DNA of 64,000 nucleotides from Thinopyrum elongatum. Lineage: Eukaryota > Streptophyta > Magnoliopsida > Poales > Poaceae. The stretch covers positions 89,299,667-89,363,666 of the forward strand of contig CM022301.1 in NCBI GenBank assembly GCA_011799875.1, read 5' to 3'. The notes under the pieces were generated by a model, which was not told where the DNA came from, did not search any database, and saw nothing but the letters and a program-made list of their open reading frames with translations. The position numbers and the translations under genes were made by a program. Every line of letters begins with the position of its first letter. Within the stretch, counting starts at the first letter, position 1. Below are positions 20,870 through 31,870 of the stretch, in pieces.

Positions 20870-21811
20870 AGAATTTCTCAAAGCGAGTATCTTGCTTGAA
20901 AGACAGAGATTCTAGACCGGAACAAGCAAAGGTACATCATGCATGGGAGTTGGATATTGCGATAAATAGTTCGTTCTTCCCTGGTCTGCATAATAAACTT
21001 GCATGGCCCAAAAACCATACAAATGCCCTGTTTATGAGGAAAACTGGGCTGAAAAACGCACAAGCAGGGGAACCTCGACGCCAACACTACATGTCTGCAC
21101 ACACCACTGATTCCGGGGCCGCCGCCTTACCTACATCAATCGGCACCAAAGCTGCACGACCCGGCCATTTGCAGGAACACTCCGGAGGCTCCGTCAGAAG
21201 ACCAAAGTGTGGCCATTATTATTTCAGAGTAACTAATTCTTAAAGTAAAGTAAATTGCAATCATTAAGCACATCGGGGTGATTCAAAAGTAGATAGGTAA
21301 CCTTTTAGAGGTAGCAGTCTAGCAGAGTTCTGTATAGGCAGTAATGGTTGTGATCATTTGGCCATGGCAAAATTATAATGCAAAGTTTGAGCATTGTCCT
21401 ACAGACCATGGTCGCAGTTGGAAATGATAGGCTCGCTGCGTTTTGGTACTCCCTTCGTAAACTAATAAAAGAGCGTTTAGATCACTAGCTCTTATATTAA
21501 TTTACAGAGAGAGTATTTATTTGCTGGCTGGCTGTGTGTCTCTGAAGTTCACTCTCACAGGTTCAATGTGAAGAGGTGATTTGTGTTTCTTAATGAACTC
21601 CTCACCTATACGAGTTATGCATCTGACCTGATTCATGACTTTTCCTAGACATTAGTACTTCACTAGAAACATACCCCCACGGTCAGAATACATAAAACTA
21701 ATCTGCAGTGCAGCCAAGATAAGAGCCCAAGAGGGCAAGTCGGTGGCGCAACACACATGCATACGTACGCTCACTACGTTCAGTGAACATGAAGTACAGT
21801 ATATCGTAGTA
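20870..21811. other. Spacer with part of a dispersed repeat
   Basis: No gene is supported. The segment at about 21028-21110 (TTTATGAGGAAAAC, GAAAAACGCACAAGCA, ACACACCAC) resembles 63597-63690, so this is part of a dispersed repeat. The 115-codon frame at 20896-21243 has no recognised motif. Confidence 0.35.
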
Positions 21812-22048
21812 CTTCCTCCGTTTCAAAATATAGTGCGTCCTCGGTTTCCGTGCTTCAACTTTGATCATAAATTTAACCAACGAGACCGATTGCGGCGGAA
21901 GCAAAAGTTATACCAGTGAATTCGTATTTAAAAGAAATTTTCAATTATATAATTTTTGCTCCCGTCGCAGTCGGTGTTGTTGGTTAAATTTATGGTCAAA
22001 TTTGAACCTCGAAAAGCACGGGCACACTGTATTTTGGAATGGAGGGAG
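21812..22048. mobile_element. Stowaway MITE, 237 bp
   Basis: It starts CTTCCTCCGTTTCAAAATATAG and ends with the inverse TATTTTGGAATGGAGGGAG, flanked by TA at 21810-21811 and 22049-22050. The arms extend inward with mismatches (GTGCGTCC... versus ...GGGCACAC; TTGATCATAAATTTAACCAAC versus GTTGGTTAAATTTATGGTCAA), so the whole element can fold into a hairpin. This is the standard Stowaway design. Confidence 0.9.
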
Positions 22049-22138
22049 TAGCTTTCTGTTCATACGTGCTGGCCTACCATACATTGCAGTTGCACATTGG
22101 GAGGGAGGGACCCTCCATCCCCATGCCGACTCGTGACT

Positions 22139-22140
<2 letters not shown>

Positions 22141-22169
<29 letters not shown>
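22141..22169. repeat. Poly-C tract, 29 bases
   Basis: An uninterrupted run of 29 C on the + strand, about 600 bp upstream of the J-domain gene. Open frames reading poly-Pro or poly-Gly across it are artefacts. Confidence 0.95.
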
Positions 22170-22170
<1 letters not shown>

Positions 22171-22737
22171 TCCTTCTCACCTAATTTAAATACGTACCAT
22201 CTTATTCTTCTTTCCATAAGAGGGCCAGTTGCATGTTCCCAAATTAGGACTGGGTCACTCACTCACCTGAGTAAATCACTGAGCTGCAGTGCAACTAGAA
22301 CTAGGGACGAACCAGTCGGCAACAGGTGTCCCGCCACCAGATAGAACCATTCGATGCTCCTCGACAGCAACCGCACCACAGCCACAAACAGCAATGGCCA
22401 CATGGTGATGCAGTGATGCCGATGTAAGCGAGGCCACACATCCATCGGCCAGGCCATCGGACGAAAATATCGGGGGCCGGAGGTACTGCAGGCAGCTGCG
22501 GCTAGCTTAGGCTAGCACAAGTTGCTGCCCGGTTGCTGGTGCAAGTGAGGAGGCGGACGGGACGGTGAGATAGACATAGACATAGAAATACATCCCCCCG
22601 GCCCCCGCCGTCGGCGACCTGCCACCCTTGCCTCGTGCCTATAAGATAGCCGCCATGCGCTAGCTGCAGCAGGCAACCACTCGAGAGAGAGGCACACCCA
22701 CACAACACAAGCAGCCACTGAGCATCCAAGGGTTGCA
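22170..22737 (+). promoter_or_regulatory. Upstream region of the J-domain gene
   Basis: About 570 bp between the C tract and the ATG. A TATA-like CCTATAAGATA lies at 22639-22649, about 90 bp before the ATG, consistent with a short 5' leader containing GAGAGAGGCACACCCAC. This is inferred from position; no transcript evidence is available. Confidence 0.35.
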
Positions 22738-23954
22738 ATGGCCGGCTGCGGAGAGAAGAGCGACGCCGGCGTTGGCCTGTACGCCGTGCTCGGCGTTGCG
22801 AGCAACTGCTCCGACGCGGAGCTGCGCAGCGCCTACAGGAAGCTGGCCATGGTCCGTTCGTCGACTGCTTTCCTCCTCTGCTCTCTTCTGTTCCCTTCTG
22901 CTAGATGATATTTTCTCTGTTTTTTGGCTCCTCTGTTTGACGTACTGTCTGGTTAAATTGGATAAATAAAGTCGCAAAAAAAAATTGGGTAAATAAATGT
23001 GCTGGGTTACAGAAATGGCACCCGGACAAGTGCGGCAGCGGCAGCTCCGGCGGCTCGGAGGCCGCCAAGGCCAGGTTCCAGAAGATCCAGGCAGCATACG
23101 CTGGTAAGTTCCTCTTCCTCTGGACGCCTGTTTAATTCCAACGTTGAGCTTCTTACCGTAGAATGTGAGGCTTTGCTGCAGTATACGTGTTCCCTTGTGG
23201 CTCTATCTATTTATGTACGTACCCACGAGAAAGAGATGGCGAGAGCGTAGAGAGAGGGTGACGTGGTTTGATGAACATGCATGCAGTTCTGTCGGACCCC
23301 AACAAGCGTATCCTCTACGACGTTGGAGCCTACGACAGCGATGGCGATGACGAGGTGTGTTTATGCCTATTCTTCCTTCAACAGTCCTTATATTATAATA
23401 TACCGACGTCCCTAGCTCCATTATATTGCCGGTGAGATTTTCATCAATTACGCAGGGTGCAGGAGAAATACTGGGAGACATCCTGGAGGCCATGAACCAC
23501 ACACCTCCACACGTACGTGACAGTCAACTCAACTGAGACCGCTGCTCTGCTTATTGATATCATATCATGGAGTTTTTTTACCGAGCAGAGCACTACTTAG
23601 GGCAAGTTCTTTTGGACGATTCTACCCTTCCCCAGCTTCTCTCAGAATCGTCACTTCATATTTTTTTACGATTCTAACTAATTAAACCTTAACTAAATAG
23701 GATTGTAAAAAATATATCGAGGGATGATTCTGGGAGAAGCTGAAGAGGGGGGCGATTCTGGAAGAATCGCCCAAAAAAACTGGCCCTTATTTATTGTTCA
23801 CCACCATGCCATGCAGGAAGACGGCGAGAGCGAGAGCCTGGAGGACCTGCACAGGCAGTTCGAGGAGTTGTTCCTCAAACCGGACGCCTACGCTTACGCG
23901 CGCTCCTCCAAGTCCTCATCGTCGTCGTCCAAGATAAGTGCCGGCAAGAAGTAG
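22738..23954 (+). CDS. Small J-domain (DnaJ/HSP40 type III) protein, 5 exons
   Basis: Exons are 22738-22851, 23013-23103, 23287-23354, 23456-23512 and 23817-23954, all GT-AG, joining to 155 residues. The N-terminal J-domain (LYAVLGVASNCSDAELRSAY, KLAMKWHPDKCG, KARFQKIQAAYAVLSDPNKR, LYDVGAYDSDGDDE) contains the HPD tripeptide that stimulates the ATPase of HSP70. No Gly/Phe region or zinc fingers follow, which makes it a J-domain-only co-chaperone. The C-terminal part is acidic (EDGESESLEDLHRQFEELF) and ends in a serine- and lysine-rich tail (SSKSSSSSSK...SAGKK). No targeting peptide is evident, so a cytosolic or nuclear place is likely. The partner is unknown. Intron 4 contains a Tourist-like MITE. 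Confidence 0.93.
23600..23786. mobile_element. Tourist/Harbinger-like MITE in J-domain gene intron 4
   Basis: The 187-bp element runs from GGGCAAGTTCTTTTGGACGATTCT to the inverse of GGGCCAGTTTTTTTGGGCGATTCT, with TTA at 23597-23599 and 23787-23789. Internal arms (CTTCCCCAGCTTCTCTCAGAATCG and GATTCTGGGAGAAGCTGAAGAGG) also pair, giving a nearly full-length hairpin. It lies wholly within the intron. Confidence 0.85.
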
Positions 23955-24270
23955 CTCCCAAGATGAATGATCTTCGCACGTGGAGATCGTCGTGTTGTTT
24001 CTAAAAGAAATGATCTTCGTACGTGGAGCTGCAGCTGGCTAATTCCATCCACGACAGATGACTCTGAAGAAGAGCATCTCCACGGAGGCGAAGAGAGGCA
24101 ATCACCCAGATTAATGTTGAATCTTCAGCATAGCCTAGTCACTAAGAAGAATTTATTTAAGGTGGCATGCGAATGACACCTCTCGCCATATCGCGTAGAC
24201 TTTTCCACCTTGTGATTTGTACGGGAGTACTACTTTGCGTGAACTGAATAACATTTCTGTCATCTTTTCT
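23955..24270 (+). other. 3' flank of the J-domain gene
   Basis: Probable 3' UTR and downstream spacer. It has two copies of ATGATCTTCG(C/T)ACGTGGAG at about 23963 and 24010, a small tandem duplication. No further gene is seen. Confidence 0.5.
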
Positions 24271-24279
24271 TAAAAATAA

Positions 24280-25476
24280 GAGTGAATTCCGGTTTTTACC
24301 CCCTGTTTTAAATTTTTGACACTAATTACCCCATTTAGCGGGATTTCATCCGTTTTACCCCATTTAGCAAAATTATTTTCACAGTTTACCCTGTTCAAAT
24401 TTTTGTGTGTGTTCTGACCGACAGGTCTCAATTGTCTGGTCCAGATGGCATGTTGAATCGACGGTTTTCTCCCTGCTGAACCGGTCCTCGTAGCTTCTTC
24501 CGACCAGAGCCCGGCCCAATATGAGCGCACCAGAGCAGATCGCTCACGTCCAGCGCACAATACGTGAGTCGGGCCACACCATGCTGGCCTCCAATATTCA
24601 CGACACATATCACTCACATTCCTTCTAATCCCAGGCTCGATCTTGCCCCAAACCACTGCCTCCTTCGCTAGGAGGGGGTAGGACGATGTAGGAGACGAGC
24701 GGGAGGCAAGAGGCATGGCTGCTGGCGATCGTCAGAGCGGGAGGCAGCCGGTACGCCAATCTTCTCCACTCCCATATGCATGGCCGCATTCTCTGTTTCT
24801 CACCCTGGTGGTTAGATTTTTTGTGGCTAGATTTTCTCTCAGTCTGGGATGCATATTAGATGGGTTTAGGCTACTCGTTTCCTGTTTGAAGAAGTATTCT
24901 GATGAGATGATTGTACTAGATTATCGTGGCATGTTACCATTGAATAAATTATAGAAGAAATTGTTACTGATATAATCTGAAATCATTTATGTTTTTCTTC
25001 AGTATTATCATACAGGACCGTAAGTATGCATGTTATATGGATCATATTAAAGTGGTGTAAATATACTCATATTATCTGAAATCATGTATATTCGAGCAAG
25101 CCTGATATGTGCGTGCGGCGGAAGCCTGGACGGGCGATTCATCGATTGGGGGCGAGCAACGCAAGCGAGAAGCGACTGGAGGCAAGCGTGGTCAGCTGCC
25201 GACTCGGGCGTTGTGCATTGGGCACGACACGAGCGGCCTCCATCGGGCCAAGCCGGTCAGGATAAGCTGAGCGGCCCTGTTCAACAGTGTGAAAAATAGC
25301 CAAGAAAATCCACCGACATGACAATTGTGACCCACAGGTCAGAACGCTCACAAAATTTTAAACGGGTAAATTGTGGCAAGACTTTTGTTAAATGGGGTAA
25401 AACGGATGAAATCTCGCTAAATGAGGTAATTAGGGTAAAAAATATCAAAATAGAGGATAAAAACCGGAATTCACTC
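24280..25476. mobile_element. Non-autonomous Mutator-like element with 9-bp TSDs
   Basis: Long imperfect terminal inverted repeats of about 160 bp begin GAGTGAATTCCGGTTTTTA at both ends; shared inner words are ATTTCATCCGTTTTACCCCA, TTTACCC and GTTCTGACC. They are flanked by the 9-bp duplication TAAAAATAA at 24271-24279 and 25477-25485. Nine-base target sites and long TIRs define MULEs. The 1197-bp element has no transposase. Its interior (24440-25315) is GC-richer and might be captured DNA, but I do not recognise a parent gene. Confidence 0.9.
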
Positions 25477-25485
25477 TAAAAATAA

Positions 25486-26780
25486 TATAAGCAATTATTC
25501 CAATTGGCCTCTGCTCAGAATATACTTTTGATACCTGAGTCCACTTGCCAAAACTAGGTCCGGAGACCGGGGCTCAGGTAGCCCTTTATGTTTACCAACA
25601 ATATTGTTTCTTATACACCTAAATTATGCTAAAAAGTATACAAAATTCTATCAGCATACAAATTATCAAATTAAACTTTGCATACACGTTGAGAATATGT
25701 ATAGGTATTTGCAAAAGAATGTTTTTTCAAAATATTTAACAGCACTAAAAAAAAATCAAATCCCAGCCCCACAGCCTGTTCTCCGAAAAACTGTACTCTG
25801 TCCAGTTGGGTAATCCGAGGTGGGCCGAAATTGGCAATCCATGGTGGTGTTGTAACTACTCACCCGCCTCATCAGCCAGGGTTGTACCTAATTTGAGGGA
25901 GCTCCTATCGGGAGCGCCTATATGGCGACCTACGCGCCAGGAAGCAGGCAGGCGCGTGGTGGGTGGGGGGGGGGGGGGGGGGGGGGGGGAGTGTTCGTGT
26001 GGACGGCCGGACGTAGATGGGCTGGCCCATTTCGTTGGCAGGAGCTTGTTTTACTGTTTTCGTTGACGGGAGCTTGTTACCTAATTGAACACTTTATCTC
26101 TGGACTATCTGCGAATCGTTTTCTTTTCAACTGTTTCTGCGAAGCTTTTTGTAGTTCGACTGTTTCGACAATTTGGTTTTTTCTTTGGGCTGTTTTCGCG
26201 TGAATGGTTTATCTTGACACTAAAATAGTTGCTATATAAGAATCTCAAACCTAGATAGTAAATTTTGAACTTTTTTCATGGGAAAAAAAATATCCTGGAT
26301 CAAATTCTGCTCAACTGTAAAGCAAATGTTTGTTCATCACTTGAAGTGAAGGGATAAAAAAAAGTCTGAACAATGTTACAAGTAAAATAAATCTTGAGGA
26401 AAAAAAAAGGAAATTTGTTGAATAGACGCTCATTCAGATGTCATGTCAAAAAAATGGATTTTATCTTTGAAGACACCTGAAAGAAAGTAAAAGAGCAGGA
26501 ATTAGTTGTATAATAAAAAGGAGTAATAACAATGTAGTATATTGAGCAAAAGCATGAAATTGAAAAAAGGAAAAACTTTCGGCAAGGAATTACTTTAAAA
26601 GTGAAGGGAAAATGTTTCAAACATTTTGCACTTCTTTAGTTGTGGTCTCGGTAGTTGTTTATTTGAATGATCGAAACCCCTGTGGAATAATAGATTTAGA
26701 AAAGAAGTAAGAGACCTTTAGAGAAAAGAGTAAGTAACTTTCATAACATAGATTTATAGATGTGAAAAATGGTAAGTACA
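25486..26780. other. Spacer and left edge of the nested block
   Basis: AT-rich spacer to 25800, then a GC-rich patch (25890-26040) with CTCCTATCGGGAGCGCCTA, TGGCGACCTACGCGCC, a 25-base G tract and GGGCTGGCCCATTTC. An inverted counterpart of this patch lies at 61530-61660. From 26040 the DNA is AT-rich and has no supported exon until about 26790. Confidence 0.4.
25965..25989. repeat. Poly-G tract, 25 bases
   Basis: An uninterrupted run of 25 G after GGTGGGT. The glycine-rich frames across it are artefacts. Confidence 0.95.
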
Positions 26781-26789
26781 GAGTTAACC

Positions 26790-29700
26790 AACAGGGGGAG
26801 GATAATAAAAAAGGATCTAGAACTTGCATGGTTTTGTAGGAAGTTCCTCACTATAGGGCTCATACAAGAAAATTTCACGCAAAGCTTGCAAATCAGCCTG
26901 CAAAACAGCGTGTTGTGTTCGTTAGTTTTTTTTCTTCTATTTCAGTTTTACAAGAAAAATCTGAAGCAAAATTGGTAAGAAAATGAGAGGAACTTACAGT
27001 TGAGAACCCTGTAACTCCCATTCCACGGTAGTTTTTTAGAATTTGCAACAGGAAAACCCCTGTATCATACCTGGGATGGAGCAGATTGTAAAAACTGAAC
27101 TTAGTTTACGAAGATATGAAACTGCAAATTAACTAGGCAAATTCAAAGCAAAATGTTGTAGGAAAAAAAGGGTAGCTATTAACCTAAAATGAGTTCTAGG
27201 TACTGCAACAAATTTGTAGTCAAAGTCCTTTATGTTGAATGCAATGCAGTTTGGGTATGTCAAGGCAAACAGTGTTTTGAAATTGTAGGCAACAGTGCTA
27301 ATGATAGTTGTGAATTTATCTTGTCCAGCCCCATCAGGATTCATAATATCGAAATACCTCCCGGTTTGAAGAAGGTATTGTATTGTTCATGCATATGTAG
27401 TGGTTAAAAGGAATGTCCATAGATGTTTTGTTACTCAAGTTAGAGAACTAACGAAATTCGCTCTATCCAGACTGAAGCCAACCCTTCCTTCACTTAAAAT
27501 ATCTCTACAAATAGGATCTGAATGATCCAATAGTGGCCGCATTAGTAATTCCTGTATTGTCGATTGTGAAAACTATCAATAATACTAAATGATTGATGCT
27601 TGTATCTTTTTTGGTCAAATTCGGTCACTAAAAATGAAATAGTACTCAGTAAAAAATGAAGCGAGCAGTACCATGTCTTCTCTTTGCACAATGTGTGTAA
27701 TCACATCAGTGTTTGGGATGAGTCCTTGCCTTCCACGGAATAGTTGATTTGTATTAAGAATTTTGGAGTAACAATCTAAAGAATGAGGACTCATCCAACA
27801 ACCAGGTCTCAATGAAATAGTCAAAGTCTTCTGATCAACCCAAACTTCATTGACTTGGAAAATCCTTTGGCTATTTTTTTGTTGTTGAATGTAAACAAGA
27901 AAGGTTATTAGAAGAACTAGTACCAGAACATGAGGAAGATACAAAGAAAGAGGAAACATATATTATGAAACTATTCGCTTCAAGTAGTTGCGAGTATCCG
28001 AAAAAGAAAAATACCTTGAGTCCAAATGTGGTAGAGCTGCGTTCATAGTCTTGTAGAACTCAGACTGAACCGGGCTTGAGAAAATAATTTGTTGGTACTG
28101 CATGCTTTTGTTCTGGTAAACAACTGATGCTGAAGAGAATTTCTGAAACAATTTCTTCTTTCCTTCTGCGATTTCATTTCGTTTGCATTCAGCTTCGTAG
28201 TCTTCTAGAAGTTTATATAAACCTGGATCGTCAAGTGGAGTTCCAAATCAGTTTTCTGGTTGTCCAGAGTTGATGTTGAAAGGCCTCAGAGGACTATTGC
28301 TATAGAGAAATGGAGTTTTGTGATTGGATAATAGTGAATAGTTACCAGTAGAATTAACAATAAGGGTGGGAGCAGAAGGCAGTGAAAGCCTTGTGTTATT
28401 GCAACCAGTCATTTGATGCAGAAGTGTATCATGTAGACCATCAATTATAGCATTGAAAGAGGGAATATCATGTTCAACGTTGTTTCCTATTGAACAAGTA
28501 TATCCAGCTTTGGTATCAATTGTACCAGCCTTGTTCCTCTGATGTTCTGCTTGTTCATAGGTATGGCTAGGTACAAGTGTAGAATTCAGCGGTACAGGTG
28601 GTAGTTCTGCTTGATCTTCTGAACAGTATAATGAATTTGCTGTTGTAAGATGGCACAAGAGTAAGTTTAAGCTATTATATTCGAGGAGTACGGAAAGAAG
28701 AAATTTTAGTTATTTTGATGAACAAGGAAAATAGTAGTGTTACCTTTGTTAGTTGAGATAAATTTCCACTGACTTATGCTGAATTTTTCTTGTCTGCATT
28801 GTAGAAGATCTTCTCCATTCATTTCCCTCCCTGATTGATCAGACTTCATTGTATCGAGAATCACTGTGTATTCAGGTTGGAAAAAAATGGTGCACATTTT
28901 AATTAGTAAAAAGTGATTTAGTTCTTATTGGTATAAGCGAAAAATATTTACAAAGATGGGTTAAAAAAGGGTAGACTATGAGAAGAACGGTAAAACAAAT
29001 GCTAGCAGAAGTGATTACCTTGGAAAGTAGTAGTACCACCTAGGTCAGTTTGTGTTTGTTCATCCATTTGGATAACCTCTGTAGTTGATGTTGCAGTAGG
29101 CAATAGTAGGTCAAAATTTATCTGCTTGTCAATATGGAGAGATTCTGAAATGCTTTGGATGAGATATTCAACTGATACTTTGTTGTTTTCTTCATCCAAA
29201 GTGGCTGGATAAATGTGAGGCCCAGGGAAATCAATGAAATCAATTGAAGAGAGGAATGATTCCAGGACTGGATGATTTTGAGTTTTCAACTTGTATAAAC
29301 AAGGATGTCTTGCAGTATTGTTCGACTTTATAATTGGAAGATAATGAAATTTGGTAAGTTCATCAGTCTTGTTCTATTTGGAAGGAATTTTCAAGCCAAA
29401 ACCGCTGTGTGCCTCATCAATGTAAGAGAGTAGTGTTGGTATATAATTTGATACAAATGTTTGCTAGAATTTCTGAGTGCTACGTTCAACCCTTGCCTTT
29501 TCCTGATTCAAAAAGGAAACAGGGTTAGAAAAATAATAATGAATTAGATGAAAAAACATATGAGAGTGTTGTTGTATTTTTTCTGCACTAACTAACCTCT
29601 GCATTGTGAATAGAAGGGAACTTGGTATTGATGTAGTGTAGAACTGATTCAGGTAGTTCTAGTTCTATTTCGTTCTATTCATCATGGAATGGGGTCGAAG

Positions 29701-30026
29701 ATATGTGCTTCATCTGGTTATGTTTGTCAACCAAAAAAATGGCAATGCAATAATTAAGTTAAGTTAATTGGTTCCAAGAAAATGACACAACACAATAACT
29801 AAAAAAAGAAGCACTTGTGCTACTAGTAGGGACTGTCATTCTGCAGTATAGAAGAATTAAGGAGAATGGAAGTGGTTAATTCGTACTGGTAGCCTCCCAA
29901 ACTGTTTGTTCACTCCAGGCATTGTATCAAGAGCTAATAAAGCATTCAACATAGTTGATGACCACATTGGAAGCCTTGGGAAATTGTTAGAGGGGATCTT
30001 GTATTCAGATGTGATCAAGAATTCAA
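26790..30026 (-). pseudogene. Degenerate ULP-like TE gene, C-terminal portion
   Basis: Minus-strand exon-like pieces in order: about 30026-29880 (FEFLITSEYKIPSNNFPRLP), 29700-29598 (interrupted by TAG in HDE*NEIEL), 29490-29020 (TAG codons after QKF and PSK; LESFLSSIDFIDFPGPHIYP), 28900-28750, 28640-27965 (one frame, TGA at 28248-28250; MQYQQIIFSSPVQSEFYKTM), 27870-27660 (VNEVWVDQKTLTISLRPG) and 27345-27190 (QDKFTTIISTVAYNFKTLFA). At least four nonsense codons make it a pseudogene. With 42058-43458 it forms a paralogue of the intact gene at 55787-60460. No clear catalytic HW or QxNxxDC motif survives here. Confidence 0.55.
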
Positions 30027-30031
30027 AGTGC

Positions 30032-31464
30032 TGAAAGGATCGAGATGGACCTAGAGGGGGGGGGGGGTGAATAGGTACAATTACAAATTTTAATTGTTAC
30101 TTAGCAATTTTAGGCAATAATGCGGAATATGAAAGTGAGCCTAACAATTGCAAGTATGATGCTAAGAGCTAAGCAAGGTAAACAAGTAACACAAGTATGT
30201 GAGTAAGCAAACACAATATGATATAAGTAAAGACTAAGAGATAAGTAACCACAAGTAGGAAGTTAGGTTAGGGATAACCGCAACTCCGAGAGACGAGGAT
30301 GTATGCCGATGTTCACTTCCTTTGAGGGAAGCTACATCACCGTTAGAGAGGTGGATGTTACCACGAAGGCACACCAACGCCACGAAGGCTCACCCTATTC
30401 TCCCTTTGAGACAACACCACGAAGGCGTTTCTCTAGTGGTAGACCTTGGGGTGGTCTCCAAACCCTCACAAACTTTCCGGGGGTAATCACAATGGTCGAT
30501 TCCTCTTCGAATGACTCCTACCGCCTAGGAGTCTCTAACCTCCAAGAGTAACAAGATCAAGGGAACCGCTCAAAACTTGCTCAAATCACGAATTCCTTTG
30601 GTAGAGAGGAGGAGAGAGAGACGATCTATCTTTTGATTGGAACAACACTCAAGAATCCGCACAAACGCTCTTGGGATCTAGGATTTGGTGGAAGCAAGAG
30701 AGAGTGAGAGAGAAAGGTGTTCTTGGAATCTTTGCACTGTGTTGGACAACTCCCCCACGGGGTGGGAAGAGGATATTTATAGTCTAAGTGCAAAAGTGGC
30801 CGTTGGAGGTCACTTATGCTGTACAGACACCGGACGTCCGGACAGAAAAGTTGGACCGGACGTCCGGCAGGCACCGGTCGTCCGACACACAGATAAAAAT
30901 AGAGATCTAGTGTAGTAGAAGTGAGGGAAGACACACACGTAGCGGATGTCTGGAAGGAACGGGCTTCCGTTAATTTCGGCTCTGTGAAGTGACACCGGAT
31001 GGCCGGTCACCACCGGACGTCCAAAAGCCGGTCGTCCGAAGGGAACAGAAATCTGTGAATAACTCTCTGTGACATGGCACCGGACATCCGGAGAGCAGGG
31101 AAGCACCGGACGTCCGGAGACCGACGGTCGTCCGGACAGAAACAGAGGCCAAAAGGCCAACTGAGATAGGAACACTTTCTAAGAGATTTTATTCTAGATT
31201 TTGAGCAAGTCTTTTGCGAGAACCAGTGATCCCCTCTTAATAGTGCGGGATCCCTATACTCAAATAAAAGTAAAACAGAGAAGGATCTAAAGCTTTGCAT
31301 CTTGTTTCACCTTCCTTTGAGTATCTTGAATATGTAAGTTTTGAACCACACTAATATCTTTCGGGAACAAAACCTGAGATGCACTTGACAGAATTGATTA
31401 GTTCCCTATATGTATGTTGTCAACAACTTATCAAAATAAGATTAAGGGCATGATTGCACTTTCA
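30032..31464 (-). repeat. 3' LTR of the Sirevirus-like element (1433 bp)
   Basis: Read on the minus strand it starts TGAAAGTGCAATCATGCCC and ends CGATCCTTTCA. It holds a cluster of CCGGACGTCCGG-type palindromes at about 30820-31140, then, further along the minus strand, a TATA box CTATAAATA (30774-30782). The many open frames on both strands inside the LTR are not genes. Confidence 0.92.
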
Positions 31465-31870
31465 ATCTCCCCCTTTTTGGTAGTTGATGACAACATACAT
31501 ATAACTCTAAAAAATAAATAGACTTATGAAGCTTATGAGAGATTTTTAACCAAGCTCCCCCTTATTGTATGCATGGTGAAACTGAATATGGTCAAGAGCT
31601 CACATCGAACATTTCAAAGCACAGAATGACAACATACAAATAATGCACTATAGAGCTCATCTCAACATACATAGATAGCATAATGTTAAGAACACATATA
31701 TCACAGCATAGAGGTTCAACTTAACACATAAAACATAATGGTCCAACGAGCTCAACATAGTGGTTCATCATACATAAATAATAGCGAGGTAAGATAAGTC
31801 TATGATAAATCTCCTCCCCCTTGGCATCAAGTACCCAAAAGGGGAAGGCACCACAAAAGCAACCACAGCC

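Noticed and set aside
25806..26203. Glycine-rich ORFs across the G tract
   Set aside because: The glycine run is only the 25-base homopolymer; the flanks carry no domain.
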